Assembly: GCF_943912665.1 (NCBI RefSeq)
Contig: NZ_CALTVG010000008.1
Coordinates: 1-57,637 of the forward strand
Direction of reading: 5' to 3'
Source of the DNA: an uncultured Corynebacterium sp.
Lineage (GTDB): Bacteria; Actinomycetota; Actinomycetes; Mycobacteriales; Mycobacteriaceae
Length of the DNA: 57,637 nt
Shown: positions 43,169-51,780 of the stretch, piece after piece
How the letters are laid out: each line of letters opens with the position of its first letter
Position numbering within the stretch: the stretch's first letter is position 1
The notes under the pieces: model-generated
Told to the model about the DNA's origin: nothing
What the model saw: only the letters and a program-made list of their open reading frames with translations
Databases searched by the model: none
Translations under genes and position numbers: made by a program

Positions 43169-45268
43169 ATGGCACTCAACGGCCTCAATCTCTTGACCAA
43201 CATGTTCGCCTCCTCCCGTTCTTCTCTTACCTGCACCTACAAGTGCGGTAACGCCTGCTTCGGTGAGTGTGACAACCCCTCCGATAACGCTTACTTCGGT
43301 GACCAGTTCTCCCGCCGTACCGCGCTGCGCGCCGGCGGCCTGGCCGTCGTTGCAGTTGGTGGCTCCTCCGCCCTGGCTGCCTGCTCCGCCCCGGAGAGCG
43401 AGGATGCTGCAGCGGGTTCCTCCGCCGCCGGCAAGACCTCCGAGGTCGGTTCTTCCGACATCGAGCTGACCTCCGCGGAGGGCATGAAGTTTGAGAAGGT
43501 TGAGCCGAACACCAAGGATGAGGTTGTCATCCCGAAGGGATACGAGCAGTCCGTGCTCATCGCTTGGGGTGACCCAGTCATCGAGGGCGCTCCGGAGTTC
43601 GACGTCAACAACCAGACCGCCGCTGATGCCGAGAAGCAGTTTGGCTTCAACAATGACTTCGCGGGCCTCATCGAGCACCCGGACAACAAGGACCGCCTCA
43701 TCTACGTCTGCTCCCACGAGTACACCACCGAGCCGATGATGTTCCCGGATTACGATCCGGAGAACCCGACCGAGGAGCAGGTCAAGATTGGTTGGGCCGG
43801 CCACGGCCACACCATCCTTGAGGTTTCTAAGTCCAAGGACTCCGGTGAGCTCAAGCGCGAGTTCGGCCCGCTCAACCGCCGCATCACCGCCACCACCCCG
43901 TTCACCCTGGTTGGCCCGGCCAAGGGTTCCGACCTGGTTAAGACTTCCGCTGACCAGAAGGGCGAGAAGGTCCTCGGTACCCTCAACAACTGCTCCGGCG
44001 GCATCACCCCGTGGAACACCATGCTCTCCGGTGAGGAGAACTTTGACCAGTACTTCGCTGGTGGCGACATCAAGGATGACACCGCCAAGGAGTCCCTGAA
44101 GCGCTTCGGCATCAAGGAAGGCCCGTCCGAGCGCAAGTGGGAGAAGTACGACGACCGCTTCGACGTCACCAAGGAGCCGAACGAACCGAACCGCTTCGGC
44201 TGGCTGGTAGAGATCAACCCGCTGGACCCGAAGTCGACTCCGATCAAGCACACCGCAGTGGGCCGCTTCAAGCACGAGGCCGGCAACATCCACATTGCCA
44301 AGGACGGCACCGTGGTGTGCTACTCCGGCGATGACTCCCGCTTCGAGTACATCTACAAGTTCGTCTCCACCAAGCAGTACAAGGAAGGCGACATTGAGCA
44401 CAACCTGACCATCCTGGACCACGGCACCCTGTACGTGGCCAAGATGGAGGGCAACTCCCCGGAGAAGGAAATCGATGGCTCCGGCGTCCTTCCGGAGGAT
44501 GGCGCCTTCGACGGCAAGGGCACCTGGGTCAAGCTGCTGACCTCCGACACGGAGAACAACAAGTTCGAGTCCCACGTCGACGGCATGTCCGCCGAGGAGG
44601 TCGCCGTCTTCACCCGTGAGGCCGCTGACAAGGTGGGTGCTACCAAGATGGACCGCCCGGAGGACGTCCAGGTCAGCCCGAACAACGACAAGGTTTACGT
44701 GGCCCTGACCAACAACTCCTACCGCGGCGCTACCGGTGAGAACGCCAAGAAGAACAAGGAAGACGCCAAGGAATGGGCTCCGATCAAGGAGAACAAGAAC
44801 GGCCTCGTCATGGAGCTCGAGGACGATCACGCGGGCGAGGAGTTCACCTGGAACCTCTTCCTGGTCTGTGGTGACCCGAAGGAAGCCAACACCTACTTCG
44901 GCGGCTTCGACAAGGAGAAGGTCTCCCCGATTTCCTGCCCGGATAACCTGGCCTTCGACAACCACGGCAACCTGTGGATCTCCACCGACGGCAACGCGCT
45001 GGATTCCAACGACGGCCTCTACGCCGTGACTACCGACGGTGAGACTCGCGGCGAGCTCAAGTGCTTCCTCACCGTTCCGGCGGGCGCTGAGACCTGTGGC
45101 CCGATCGTGGATGACGAGCGCGTCATGGTCAACGTCCAGCACCCGGGCGAGGCGGACGACGCCAAGTTCGACGAGCCGACCTCCCACTGGCCCGACGGCG
45201 GCAACTCCACCCCGCGACCGGCCGTGGTCGTGGTGTGGAAGAAGGACGGCAACATCGGCACCGAGTAG
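43169..45268 (+). CDS. phoX: PhoX-type secreted alkaline phosphatase, Tat substrate
   Basis: 699 residues from ATG 43169 (GGAG nine bases upstream). PhoX (DUF839) phosphatases use Ca2+ and Fe3+ to hydrolyse phosphate esters outside the cell. The N-terminal 48 residues include the family's cysteine motif TCTYKCGNACFGECDN and SDNAYFG. Tat signal SRRTALR (Arg49-Arg50) and then a lipobox-like LAAC (Cys72) follow, so it may be a Tat-exported lipoprotein. Conserved catalytic segments include GGITPWNTMLSGEENF and CPDNLAFDNHGNLW. Converges on the panE-like gene. Confidence 0.94.
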   Translation: MALNGLNLLTNMFASSRSSLTCTYKCGNACFGECDNPSDNAYFGDQFSRRTALRAGGLAVVAVGGSSALAACSAPESEDAAAGSSAAGKTSEVGSSDIELTSAEGMKFEKVEPNTKDEVVIPKGYEQSVLIAWGDPVIEGAPEFDVNNQTAADAEKQFGFNNDFAGLIEHPDNKDRLIYVCSHEYTTEPMMFPDYDPENPTEEQVKIGWAGHGHTILEVSKSKDSGELKREFGPLNRRITATTPFTLVGPAKGSDLVKTSADQKGEKVLGTLNNCSGGITPWNTMLSGEENFDQYFAGGDIKDDTAKESLKRFGIKEGPSERKWEKYDDRFDVTKEPNEPNRFGWLVEINPLDPKSTPIKHTAVGRFKHEAGNIHIAKDGTVVCYSGDDSRFEYIYKFVSTKQYKEGDIEHNLTILDHGTLYVAKMEGNSPEKEIDGSGVLPEDGAFDGKGTWVKLLTSDTENNKFESHVDGMSAEEVAVFTREAADKVGATKMDRPEDVQVSPNNDKVYVALTNNSYRGATGENAKKNKEDAKEWAPIKENKNGLVMELEDDHAGEEFTWNLFLVCGDPKEANTYFGGFDKEKVSPISCPDNLAFDNHGNLWISTDGNALDSNDGLYAVTTDGETRGELKCFLTVPAGAETCGPIVDDERVMVNVQHPGEADDAKFDEPTSHWPDGGNSTPRPAVVVVWKKDGNIGTE

Positions 45269-45287
45269 ACGCCGAGCCGCACTTGGC

Positions 45288-46235
45288 CTAAGCCGAGCGT
45301 AACTGGGCTTCGAGCACGTCCTGCGCGAAGTCCCACAGCGGGGTCGTGACCCCGGCCTGGACGCCCATGCGTCGGATAGCTCCGACCTGGGCGTCCAACT
45401 CATTAGGCAGGCCCGCCTTGATGTCGCGCTGCATCGAAGACGTGTTGTCCGGGTGCTGCTGGCGGGCGAACTCCATGGTCTGCTCCACCACGTCGGCCGG
45501 CAGATCCACGCCCATGCCGCGCCCGACGGCCTCCACCTCCCGCATGAAGGCCTCCAGCTGACCCGGGATTTCCTGACACAGGTAGCCGATGGGCTTGTCG
45601 ACGAGCGCGCCCAGGGTTCCGGTGGTGGTGACGAACATGGCCTTCGACCAGACGTCGACAAGCGCGGCGTCGTGGAACCTGCTGTGTGCGCCCGCCTCCT
45701 GCAGTGCTTCCTCCAGCTGCTGCCCCACCTGGCGCAGCGACGCCGGCGCGTGGGCGCTGAGCGGGCCGAACGACAGGGACAGCGGCCCCGGGTTGCGCCT
45801 GATGTGGGCCGGGCCCACGCGCGTGGCGTACACGCGTGCAACACCGGCCAGGATGTTCTCTTCCCCGAATTCCTCTGCGGCAAGATAGGGGATCTCCACC
45901 GAGTTGTGCGTGGTTACCACAGGAATTCCCTGCAGCGCCTCGCGATCGTGGGCACTGCCAAAGGTCTCGTTCCCCGGCAACGCCTTGGTGGCGATAATCG
46001 CCACGTCGAGCCCACCCAGCAGGTCCCCCACCTCCGCGAAGGAACCCGCACCGGGAGCCTTGACGATCTCGGTGGTGGTGGGCTCACGGTGGGCGTCGTT
46101 CAGCGTCACGCCCGTCTCCTCCAGCGCCTTGAGGGTCTCACCGCGTGCCACGAAGGCGACGTCGTGGCCTGCTGCTTTCAGTATTCCGCCGAAGTAGCCG
46201 CCGATGGCGCCGGCGCCCAGAATTCCAATCTTCAT
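45288..46235 (-). CDS. PanE/ApbA-type ketopantoate reductase
   Basis: 315 residues. NADPH-binding GILGAGAIGGYFGG at the N-terminus, ApbA catalytic Lys region (KAMFVTTTG) around residue 191, and the C-terminal domain typical of 2-dehydropantoate 2-reductase with a helical end. Reduces ketopantoate to pantoate. It follows the panC-like gene by 42 bases on the same strand, consistent with pantothenate synthesis, but paralogues of this family also act on other 2-keto acids. Confidence 0.85.
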   Translation of the reverse strand: MKIGILGAGAIGGYFGGILKAAGHDVAFVARGETLKALEETGVTLNDAHREPTTTEIVKAPGAGSFAEVGDLLGGLDVAIIATKALPGNETFGSAHDREALQGIPVVTTHNSVEIPYLAAEEFGEENILAGVARVYATRVGPAHIRRNPGPLSLSFGPLSAHAPASLRQVGQQLEEALQEAGAHSRFHDAALVDVWSKAMFVTTTGTLGALVDKPIGYLCQEIPGQLEAFMREVEAVGRGMGVDLPADVVEQTMEFARQQHPDNTSSMQRDIKAGLPNELDAQVGAIRRMGVQAGVTTPLWDFAQDVLEAQLRSA

Positions 46236-46277
46236 GCCCTCTAACCTAGCGGGCCACGCTGGGCGTGCGGGGAGCTT

Positions 46278-47051
46278 TTATTCCTGTTGGTCCAAGTTCT
46301 TGAACCCGATGCCCAGTGGCACGCCGGCGTTATCGGTCAGGCGCACCCCGCCGATGGTGGCGGCGACAAAGAGACGCGCCTCACCTTCCGCGGGCGGTTC
46401 CTGCAGGTCGCGCCCGCGCAGCTCGACGTACTCCGGCTCCACACCCGCAGCATCCAGCACCTCGCGCGCGACGCGCACGACCTCCTCGGCCCCAGATTCC
46501 GCGGCATAGGCACCGGCGGTCAGTGCTGCCGACAACGCGCTCGCCTGCTCCCGCGCGGCGGGGTCAACGCCTGCGTTGCGCAGGCTCATCACCACGCCGT
46601 CCGGCATACGCACCGGCGGCACGCCCTGCACGCGCGCGCCGATGTTGAGGTCCGTGAAGGCCTGCTGCGTGGCCACGAGCAGCTCGTAGTCCTTCTCCCC
46701 CATCACCACATCACTCGGTCCCAGCGCACAGGTGAGCGCCACAATGCGGGTCAGCTCAGCGCTGACGTCTTCCATTCCGTGATCGGGTGCCAGGATCCGC
46801 GTGCGCTGGCTCTGCGCGCCGTAGCGCCACACCACATCGACGTCCTTAAGTGCAGCGATGTCCGTGTCCGGTTCCACCGCCACGACGACCACGCCGCCGC
46901 GCACGCGCTGCGCTGCCTGAACCAGGGCCAACTGGCCCGCATGGATATCGCGGCCCAGCGGCACGAGCACCACGCGCTTGCCCGTCTTGCGGTAGGCACT
47001 GCCCACCATGCGGATGCGCTCGATGTCGTCGACTAGGAGTTGTTCTGCCAC
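46278..47051 (-). CDS. panC: divergent pantothenate synthetase (PanC-like)
   Basis: 257 residues, about 20 short of typical PanC. From GTG 47051 with AAAGGA upstream. The nucleotide-binding motif, normally PTMGxLHxGH, is PLGRDIHAGQ here, so the second active-site His is Gln40 (His37 is kept). The later MGEKDYELL and DLNIGARVQGVPPVRMPDG agree well with PanC. The KMSKS-like MSSRN is MSLRN. It may still ligate pantoate and beta-alanine, or may have changed its job. It overlaps the upstream gene by 19 bases. The M. tuberculosis panC is at the same place. Confidence 0.8.
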   Translation of the reverse strand: MAEQLLVDDIERIRMVGSAYRKTGKRVVLVPLGRDIHAGQLALVQAAQRVRGGVVVVAVEPDTDIAALKDVDVVWRYGAQSQRTRILAPDHGMEDVSAELTRIVALTCALGPSDVVMGEKDYELLVATQQAFTDLNIGARVQGVPPVRMPDGVVMSLRNAGVDPAAREQASALSAALTAGAYAAESGAEEVVRVAREVLDAAGVEPEYVELRGRDLQEPPAEGEARLFVAATIGGVRLTDNAGVPLGIGFKNLDQQE

Positions 47052-47710
47052 GGCGCTTCCTTTCTTACTGCCCACAGTTCCAGTTCTTCCATATTCTTCT
47101 TCTCACCCACCATGCGGGCGACGTCGCGGTAGTTGCGCGCCATGCCCAGCTCCACGGCGGCGGGGTAGGCATCGATGATGTCTCCGGCGTCGAGGTCAAA
47201 GGTGCTGCCCATAAAATCTTCGATAATCCCCGCCTTTATCGCCGCCCACGCGCTGAGTACACCGAGCATCTCCGCGTAGTACAACCGCGCCGCGCGTTCG
47301 GCACGGCGGGCTTCTGGCACCGTTTCTGCCGTTTGGTGAATCTCTGAGAGCAACAGACCAATGACAGTGTCCGCTACCTCATCGAGAGTGCCCACCGCGT
47401 AGGAGTCACCCAGGGGAGCTGCGGCAATCGTCAGGCACCCGCGCGTCTCCAGCTCGTCGAGGGCTTCCACCCCGGCGAGCAGTGAGGTGTGGATGACGAT
47501 TTGCTTGAGACGCACGTGCTTTTCGACGTCCCCCACAGCCGCCTCCAGGTCCCGCGCCGTCGCGGCAAGAATCAGCGCATCGAAGCGGCCCAGCTCGGCA
47601 CGGTCCTCAAGGTATTCGATGGTGTGGCCAGCCATCTCCAGACGGTGGGCAAAGTTAATGCCGGCTCGGGAGCTACCCCACACCGCCACGCGCATACGTG
47701 GTGCCGGCAT
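47033..47710 (-). CDS. Rossmann-like / DUF2520 dehydrogenase-type protein
   Basis: 225 residues. N-terminal dinucleotide-binding pattern VAVWGSSRAGINFAHRLEMAG with WGxSxxG in place of GxGxxG, ILAATARD where beta-4 should be, then the DUF2520-type helical C-terminus with AAIKAGIIEDFMGS. Conserved next to panC in mycobacteria (Rv3603c). Presumably an NAD(P)-binding oxidoreductase, perhaps linked to pantothenate supply. AAGGAG eight bases before the ATG, which follows the preceding stop by one base. Confidence 0.8.
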   Translation of the reverse strand: MPAPRMRVAVWGSSRAGINFAHRLEMAGHTIEYLEDRAELGRFDALILAATARDLEAAVGDVEKHVRLKQIVIHTSLLAGVEALDELETRGCLTIAAAPLGDSYAVGTLDEVADTVIGLLLSEIHQTAETVPEARRAERAARLYYAEMLGVLSAWAAIKAGIIEDFMGSTFDLDAGDIIDAYPAAVELGMARNYRDVARMVGEKKNMEELELWAVRKEAPWQNNS

Positions 47711-47711
47711 C

Positions 47712-48923
47712 CTACTTCTCCTTCTTGTCCTTCTGGCGCTTCTTCATCTCCGCCATCAGCTCTGCCACAGAGACCGCACCGTCGCGCTTCTCGTCGCTGC
47801 GGCGGCGACCGCGGGAGGTCTCAGCCGCGGCGCTGCGGGCGCCGCCGACTGACTGCTGCCCCTGGTGCTGTGCCTGCGGGGAGGCTGGGCGCGGCACGGC
47901 CTGCTTCTGCGGTGCATCCTCCTCCGGCTTGCGGTGGCGGTGGGGCGCTGCCGAGGATGCCGATGCCGCTGGCGACTTCGGCGATGCAGCCTCGGACGCG
48001 CCCTGGTTCCAGCGAACGGCCTGGAAGCTATCGGTCTTGAACTCCGGCCGCTCCGGTTGCTTCTGTTGGCTCGGCTGGGCTGACTGTGCCGGTTGAGCCG
48101 GCTTCGTCGTTTTAAACGACGGCGCGGCAGGCTTCTGCGGTTGCTGGGGCTGAGTGTGCTGCGGCTGACGCTGCGAAGGCTGCTCCTGGGGCTGCGCCTT
48201 GGGACGCGGTTGCTGGGCCTGCTGGGTCGGCTGGACCGGCTGGGGCTGCTGCGCGGTCGTGGCCTGACCGGCACTGTCCGCGAGCAGACTGTCGAGCGTG
48301 TTGTGCGTCGGGTGCGTGGGCTGGGAGCCCAGGCGGCCCGCCACGGCGTCGGCAGTAGGGGCACCGCCGGACTTCTGGGTGAAGTTGGACGCGGCGGAGT
48401 CACCGAAGTGTGCCGCGCTATCCGCGCTGCTGGCCTTGCGCTCCAGCTCCTGGATGCGACGTGCCTCCGCGTAGAGCGCAGCCGGCTCGTAGACCCACTC
48501 GCGGCCGGAGAGCTCCTCAATCTGGGAGCGGATGGACTCCAGCTCCGCGCGGATGTCCGCGAGAACCTTGCTGTTATCCGCCGGTGCAGCGGCCGCCGCT
48601 TGCGTGTGGGAGGACGCCGCGTGTGCGCGCTCCACGGCCAACAGCTCGGTGGCCTCATGGGCCTGGCGGCGGTAGCGCACCACCAGGAAAAAGCCCAGCA
48701 CCGCGGCCCACAGCGAGGCCAACAGGGCAATCTTCAGCGCGTTCGCCGAGCCCGAAATGAGCATGACCAGGCTGGCAATCACCGCCAGGATGACCAGGAT
48801 GATGAGGCCAATGGAACCGGCATCCGCCTTGGAACCGGTGGTGGAACCAGACGAGGGTTCCTGCCGGGATGCCGGCGCCGGTGCGTGCTGGGGCTCAGGT
48901 GCTGCGTTGTGCGGGCTCGTCAT
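47712..48923 (-). CDS. Pro/Gln/Ala-rich membrane protein of the fol-pan cluster
   Basis: 403 residues. A short head, then two membrane helices (about residues 39-60 and 63-85), a predicted coiled coil (DIRAELESIRSQIEELSG), and a long Gln/Pro/Ser-rich disordered region (residues 190-370) ending in a basic tail (KKRQKDKKEK). Corresponds in place and shape to Rv3604c, a conserved Ala/Pro-rich membrane protein with unknown function. ATG 48923 lies five bases after the stop of the DUF3180 gene. The tail likely faces the cytoplasm. Confidence 0.82.
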   Translation of the reverse strand: MTSPHNAAPEPQHAPAPASRQEPSSGSTTGSKADAGSIGLIILVILAVIASLVMLISGSANALKIALLASLWAAVLGFFLVVRYRRQAHEATELLAVERAHAASSHTQAAAAAPADNSKVLADIRAELESIRSQIEELSGREWVYEPAALYAEARRIQELERKASSADSAAHFGDSAASNFTQKSGGAPTADAVAGRLGSQPTHPTHNTLDSLLADSAGQATTAQQPQPVQPTQQAQQPRPKAQPQEQPSQRQPQHTQPQQPQKPAAPSFKTTKPAQPAQSAQPSQQKQPERPEFKTDSFQAVRWNQGASEAASPKSPAASASSAAPHRHRKPEEDAPQKQAVPRPASPQAQHQGQQSVGGARSAAAETSRGRRRSDEKRDGAVSVAELMAEMKKRQKDKKEK

Positions 48924-48928
48924 GCCCA

Positions 48929-49402
48929 CTAACTTACCGCCTGTGCCCCATCAGGTGGAGGTGGAGCCTCACAGTGTCGCTCCAGGACCACGCCAGCCAC
49001 GCACATCGCGGCCCCGCCCAGCGCGGAGGACACTACACCCGCCACGTCCCCGGACGCGGCCACCAATTCGCCCGCCTGCGGGAGGACGTAGACCGCAATG
49101 CCGGCATAGGCACCACCCACAATCGCGCCCGTCCACGCCGAGGCCTTTCCCACGAGCAGGAACTGGGCAATCGTCATCGGATTGAGCTGCGAGTTATCCA
49201 GCCCAATGCCATGCTCGTCGTTCTTGGCGGAGCGCACCTTGAGGATGAGGAGGACGCACACCAGGGCCATGGCCCACAGGGAAATCGATACCGTCGCCGG
49301 GATGGCCAGCATGGAGCCGTAGAAGCGCGCGGTGAGGATGGCGGCCGCCGCGGCCACGAACAGGGCGGTGCCCACGAGCGCGCTTAACGACGTCCTCGTC
49401 AT
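48929..49402 (-). CDS. DUF3180 membrane protein
   Basis: 157 residues with four membrane helices, a RARSAK-like cytosolic loop (LKVRSAKNDE) after helix 2 and the DUF3180 element LNPMTIAQFLLVGKASAW. Conserved in mycolic-acid actinobacteria between folK and the Pro-rich membrane protein. Function unknown. Three bases separate it from folK. Confidence 0.88.
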   Translation of the reverse strand: MTRTSLSALVGTALFVAAAAAILTARFYGSMLAIPATVSISLWAMALVCVLLILKVRSAKNDEHGIGLDNSQLNPMTIAQFLLVGKASAWTGAIVGGAYAGIAVYVLPQAGELVAASGDVAGVVSSALGGAAMCVAGVVLERHCEAPPPPDGAQAVS

Positions 49403-49405
49403 CGC

Positions 49406-49876
49406 CTACCCCACTTCCTTCACCGCGGCCACCTCAGTGCTGTCCAGGCTAGCGATAAGTTCACTCACCGGGGTGCCGTTGAGCTCCGCGTGCGTATCCG
49501 CTGCCAGCCACGGCACGAGCACGAAGGCGCGCTCGTGGGCGTAGGGGTGCGGGAGGGTGAGCTCCGGGTCTGTCGAGGTCACCCCGTCAATCTGCACGAT
49601 ATCCACGTCCAAGGTGCGCGGCCCCCAGTGGCGCACGCGCACGCGCTCGGCGGCCTCCTCCACCTTCTGCCCGCGGCGCAGCAGCTCCAGCGGGCTTTCC
49701 TCCACGTCGACGATGAGGATCGCGTTAAGGAACTCGTCCTGGTCAGTCACTCCCCACGGCGGGGTAGCAAAGACCGGGGAGGCAGCGACGGTCTCTGCGG
49801 CGAACTCGTCGAAGACGGTCTGCAGCAGCGCGCGGCGATCCTCCATGTTGGAGCCGATGGACAGCACCGCGCGCAT
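49406..49876 (-). CDS. folK: 2-amino-4-hydroxy-6-hydroxymethyldihydropteridine diphosphokinase FolK
   Basis: 156 residues. HPPK signature RVRHWGPRTLDVDIVQIDG with the Asp pair that binds Mg-ATP, SIGSNMEDRR at the N-terminus, and LPHPYAHERAFVLVPW at the end. Makes the pyrophosphorylated pterin used by FolP. The ATG overlaps the folB stop as TAATG, showing tight coupling. Confidence 0.95.
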   Translation of the reverse strand: MRAVLSIGSNMEDRRALLQTVFDEFAAETVAASPVFATPPWGVTDQDEFLNAILIVDVEESPLELLRRGQKVEEAAERVRVRHWGPRTLDVDIVQIDGVTSTDPELTLPHPYAHERAFVLVPWLAADTHAELNGTPVSELIASLDSTEVAAVKEVG

Positions 49877-50247
49877 TAGCCAGCCATCCGCTTGCGGGAG
49901 CGACGCGCCACCACGGCCACATCCGCAAAGGTGCGCGGGATGGGCGCCTTCGGCTTGTGGATGGTCACCTCGATGGCGTGAAGAATCTCAAAGCGCTCCA
50001 TCGCGGTCTCGGCGACCTCCGCGGCGACCGTCTCGATGAGGTCGCGGGAGGGGCCTTCGACGATGTCCGCGGCGACGTCGGCAAGCTCGGCGTAGTTGAC
50101 CGTACGGTTCAGATCATCCTCGATGCCCGCGGTGTCTAGCCAGCACGTCACGTCCACGAGGAAAGGCTGGCCGGTCTGCTTCTCCTCCTCGAAGACGCCG
50201 TGGTAGCCAAAGCACTCCAGTCCGGTGAGCTCGATGCGATCTGCCAT
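49876..50247 (-). CDS. folB: dihydroneopterin aldolase FolB
   Basis: 123 residues. Pattern IELTGLECFGYHGVFEEEKQ with the catalytic Tyr-His, TVNYAELADVA, DLIETVAAEVA and EVTIHKPKAPIP. Cleaves dihydroneopterin to hydroxymethyldihydropterin. The ATG at 50247 is taken, as the frame upstream is folP sequence in another frame. Four bases after the folP stop. Confidence 0.95.
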   Translation of the reverse strand: MADRIELTGLECFGYHGVFEEEKQTGQPFLVDVTCWLDTAGIEDDLNRTVNYAELADVAADIVEGPSRDLIETVAAEVAETAMERFEILHAIEVTIHKPKAPIPRTFADVAVVARRSRKRMAG

Positions 50248-50251
50248 GGTT

Positions 50252-51181
50252 TTAAGCCCTCCCCAGAGACGTCGAGACCACGGTGCCGCCGTCGGCGCCG
50301 TTGGCGTAGCTGCCGGAAGCATGCGCGCCGCCGGTATAGGCCGCGCCCGCGTTCCAGGCGGCGGCCACATCCACGGCGTCGCGGGAGACATCCACCTCGT
50401 GCACGCGCACGCCCCACGCGCCCATCTGCGCGGAGATGGCAGTCACGGCCGCGGTGGCGGGATCCGCCAACAGCGGGCTGGATTCGGCCCCGCGGTCCTC
50501 CCGGATGGCGGCGAGGAAGCGCTTGCGGGACGCGCCCACGAGCAGCGGGAACTCACCGTCAAGGAACTCCGGCAGGGCTTTAAGCAGCGCCCAGTTATCC
50601 TGCGGAGACTTGGCAAAGCCCAGTCCGGGATCGACCACGATGTTGTCGTGGGTAACGCCGGCGGCCAGGGCGGCGTCGGCCAGCGCGGCCAGAGAATCGT
50701 GCACATCGCGCACCACATCGCCGCCATGGTCCGCCACCCCGGCCGCACTACCGAACTGGACGGTGCGCCAATGCATGAGGCACACCGGCAGGCCAGTAGC
50801 GGCCATGGTGCGGTACATGTCCGGGTCGGCGGCACCGCCGGAGACGTCGTTGATCATGTCCACGCCGGCCCTAGCTGCCGCCGCGGCAACTGCGGCCCGC
50901 ATCGTGTCCACGGAGGTCTTAATCCCCTCTTCGTGCAGTGCCTGGATGACCGGCACCACGCGGCGTTGCTCCTCCTCGGCGGCCACGCGCACGGCACCCG
51001 GGCGGGTGGACTCACCGCCGACGTCAATCATGTCTGCGCCGGAGGCCACCAGGTGCCGGGCGTGCGCAATGGCGTCATCGACGTTGATCCAGCGCCCGCC
51101 ATCGGAGAAGGAATCCTCCGTGACGTTGACAATGCCCATGACCAGCGTGCGGCCCGGGACGGAGAGGTTGCTGACTGCCAT
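50252..51181 (-). CDS. folP: dihydropteroate synthase FolP
   Basis: 309 residues. Joins pterin pyrophosphate and p-aminobenzoate; the sulfonamide target. Motifs: MGIVNVTEDSFSDGGR, GADMIDVGGESTRPG, INDVSGG, the LMHWR position of the MH motif, DPGLGFAKS and GASRKRFL. C-terminal residues beyond about 285 are extra Ala/Gly-rich. Nine bases after folE. Confidence 0.96.
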   Translation of the reverse strand: MAVSNLSVPGRTLVMGIVNVTEDSFSDGGRWINVDDAIAHARHLVASGADMIDVGGESTRPGAVRVAAEEEQRRVVPVIQALHEEGIKTSVDTMRAAVAAAAARAGVDMINDVSGGAADPDMYRTMAATGLPVCLMHWRTVQFGSAAGVADHGGDVVRDVHDSLAALADAALAAGVTHDNIVVDPGLGFAKSPQDNWALLKALPEFLDGEFPLLVGASRKRFLAAIREDRGAESSPLLADPATAAVTAISAQMGAWGVRVHEVDVSRDAVDVAAAWNAGAAYTGGAHASGSYANGADGGTVVSTSLGRA

Positions 51182-51189
51182 GGTGGAAA

Positions 51190-51780
51190 TTAGCTCCTAA
51201 TCAGGCTCATGACCTCCGCACGGGAGGCCGCGTTCTTCTTGAAACCGCCGCGCACCGCAGACGTCGTGGTAGTCGCGCCCGGCTTGCGGATGCCGCGCAT
51301 GGCCATGCACAGGTGCTCGCACTCGATGACCACGATGACGGACTGGGCGTGGAGGACCTCCACCAGGGCGTTGGCGATCTGGCTGGTAAGCCGCTCCTGC
51401 ACCTGCGGGCGCTTGGCGTACATGTCCGCCAAGCGGGCCAGCTTGGACAGGCCGGTGACGTGGCCGTCTGGGCCCGGGATGTAGCCGATGTGCGCGGTGC
51501 CGTAGAAGGGCACAAGGTGATGCTCGCACGTGGAGTAAATCGGGATATCACGCACAAGGACGAGTTCTTGGTGCTCCTCGGCGAAGGTCTTATGCAGGAC
51601 CTCGGTCGGATCCTGGTGCAGGCCGGCAAAGACCTCCGCGTAGGCGCGGGCCACGCGAGCCGGAGTTTCGCGCAGACCCTCGCGGTCGGGGTCCTCGCCC
51701 ACGGCGATGAGCAGTTCGCGCACGGCGGCTTCCGCGCGCTCCTGGTCAAACTCGCGCTGCGCCGGGATGTTATCGCTCAT
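51190..51780 (-). CDS. folE: GTP cyclohydrolase I FolE
   Basis: 196 residues. First step of folate synthesis. Zinc ligands [10 protein letters not shown] and the later Cys in [18 protein letters not shown], plus [11 protein letters not shown] 51780 overlaps the ftsH stop by 11 bases, so folate synthesis is coupled to the FtsH message. The longer frame upstream is in ftsH and is not part of it. Confidence 0.96.
   Translation of the reverse strand: MSDNIPAQREFDQERAEAAVRELLIAVGEDPDREGLRETPARVARAYAEVFAGLHQDPTEVLHKTFAEEHQELVLVRDIPIYSTCEHHLVPFYGTAHIGYIPGPDGHVTGLSKLARLADMYAKRPQVQERLTSQIANALVEVLHAQSVIVVIECEHLCMAMRGIRKPGATTTTSAVRGGFKKNAASRAEVMSLIRS

Noticed and set aside
43103..45883. A 926-codon open frame antisense to phoX
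   Set aside because: It is the mirror of phoX and the panE-like gene, arising from high G/C third-position bias. The protein has no recognisable motif, and the plus-strand PhoX is certain.
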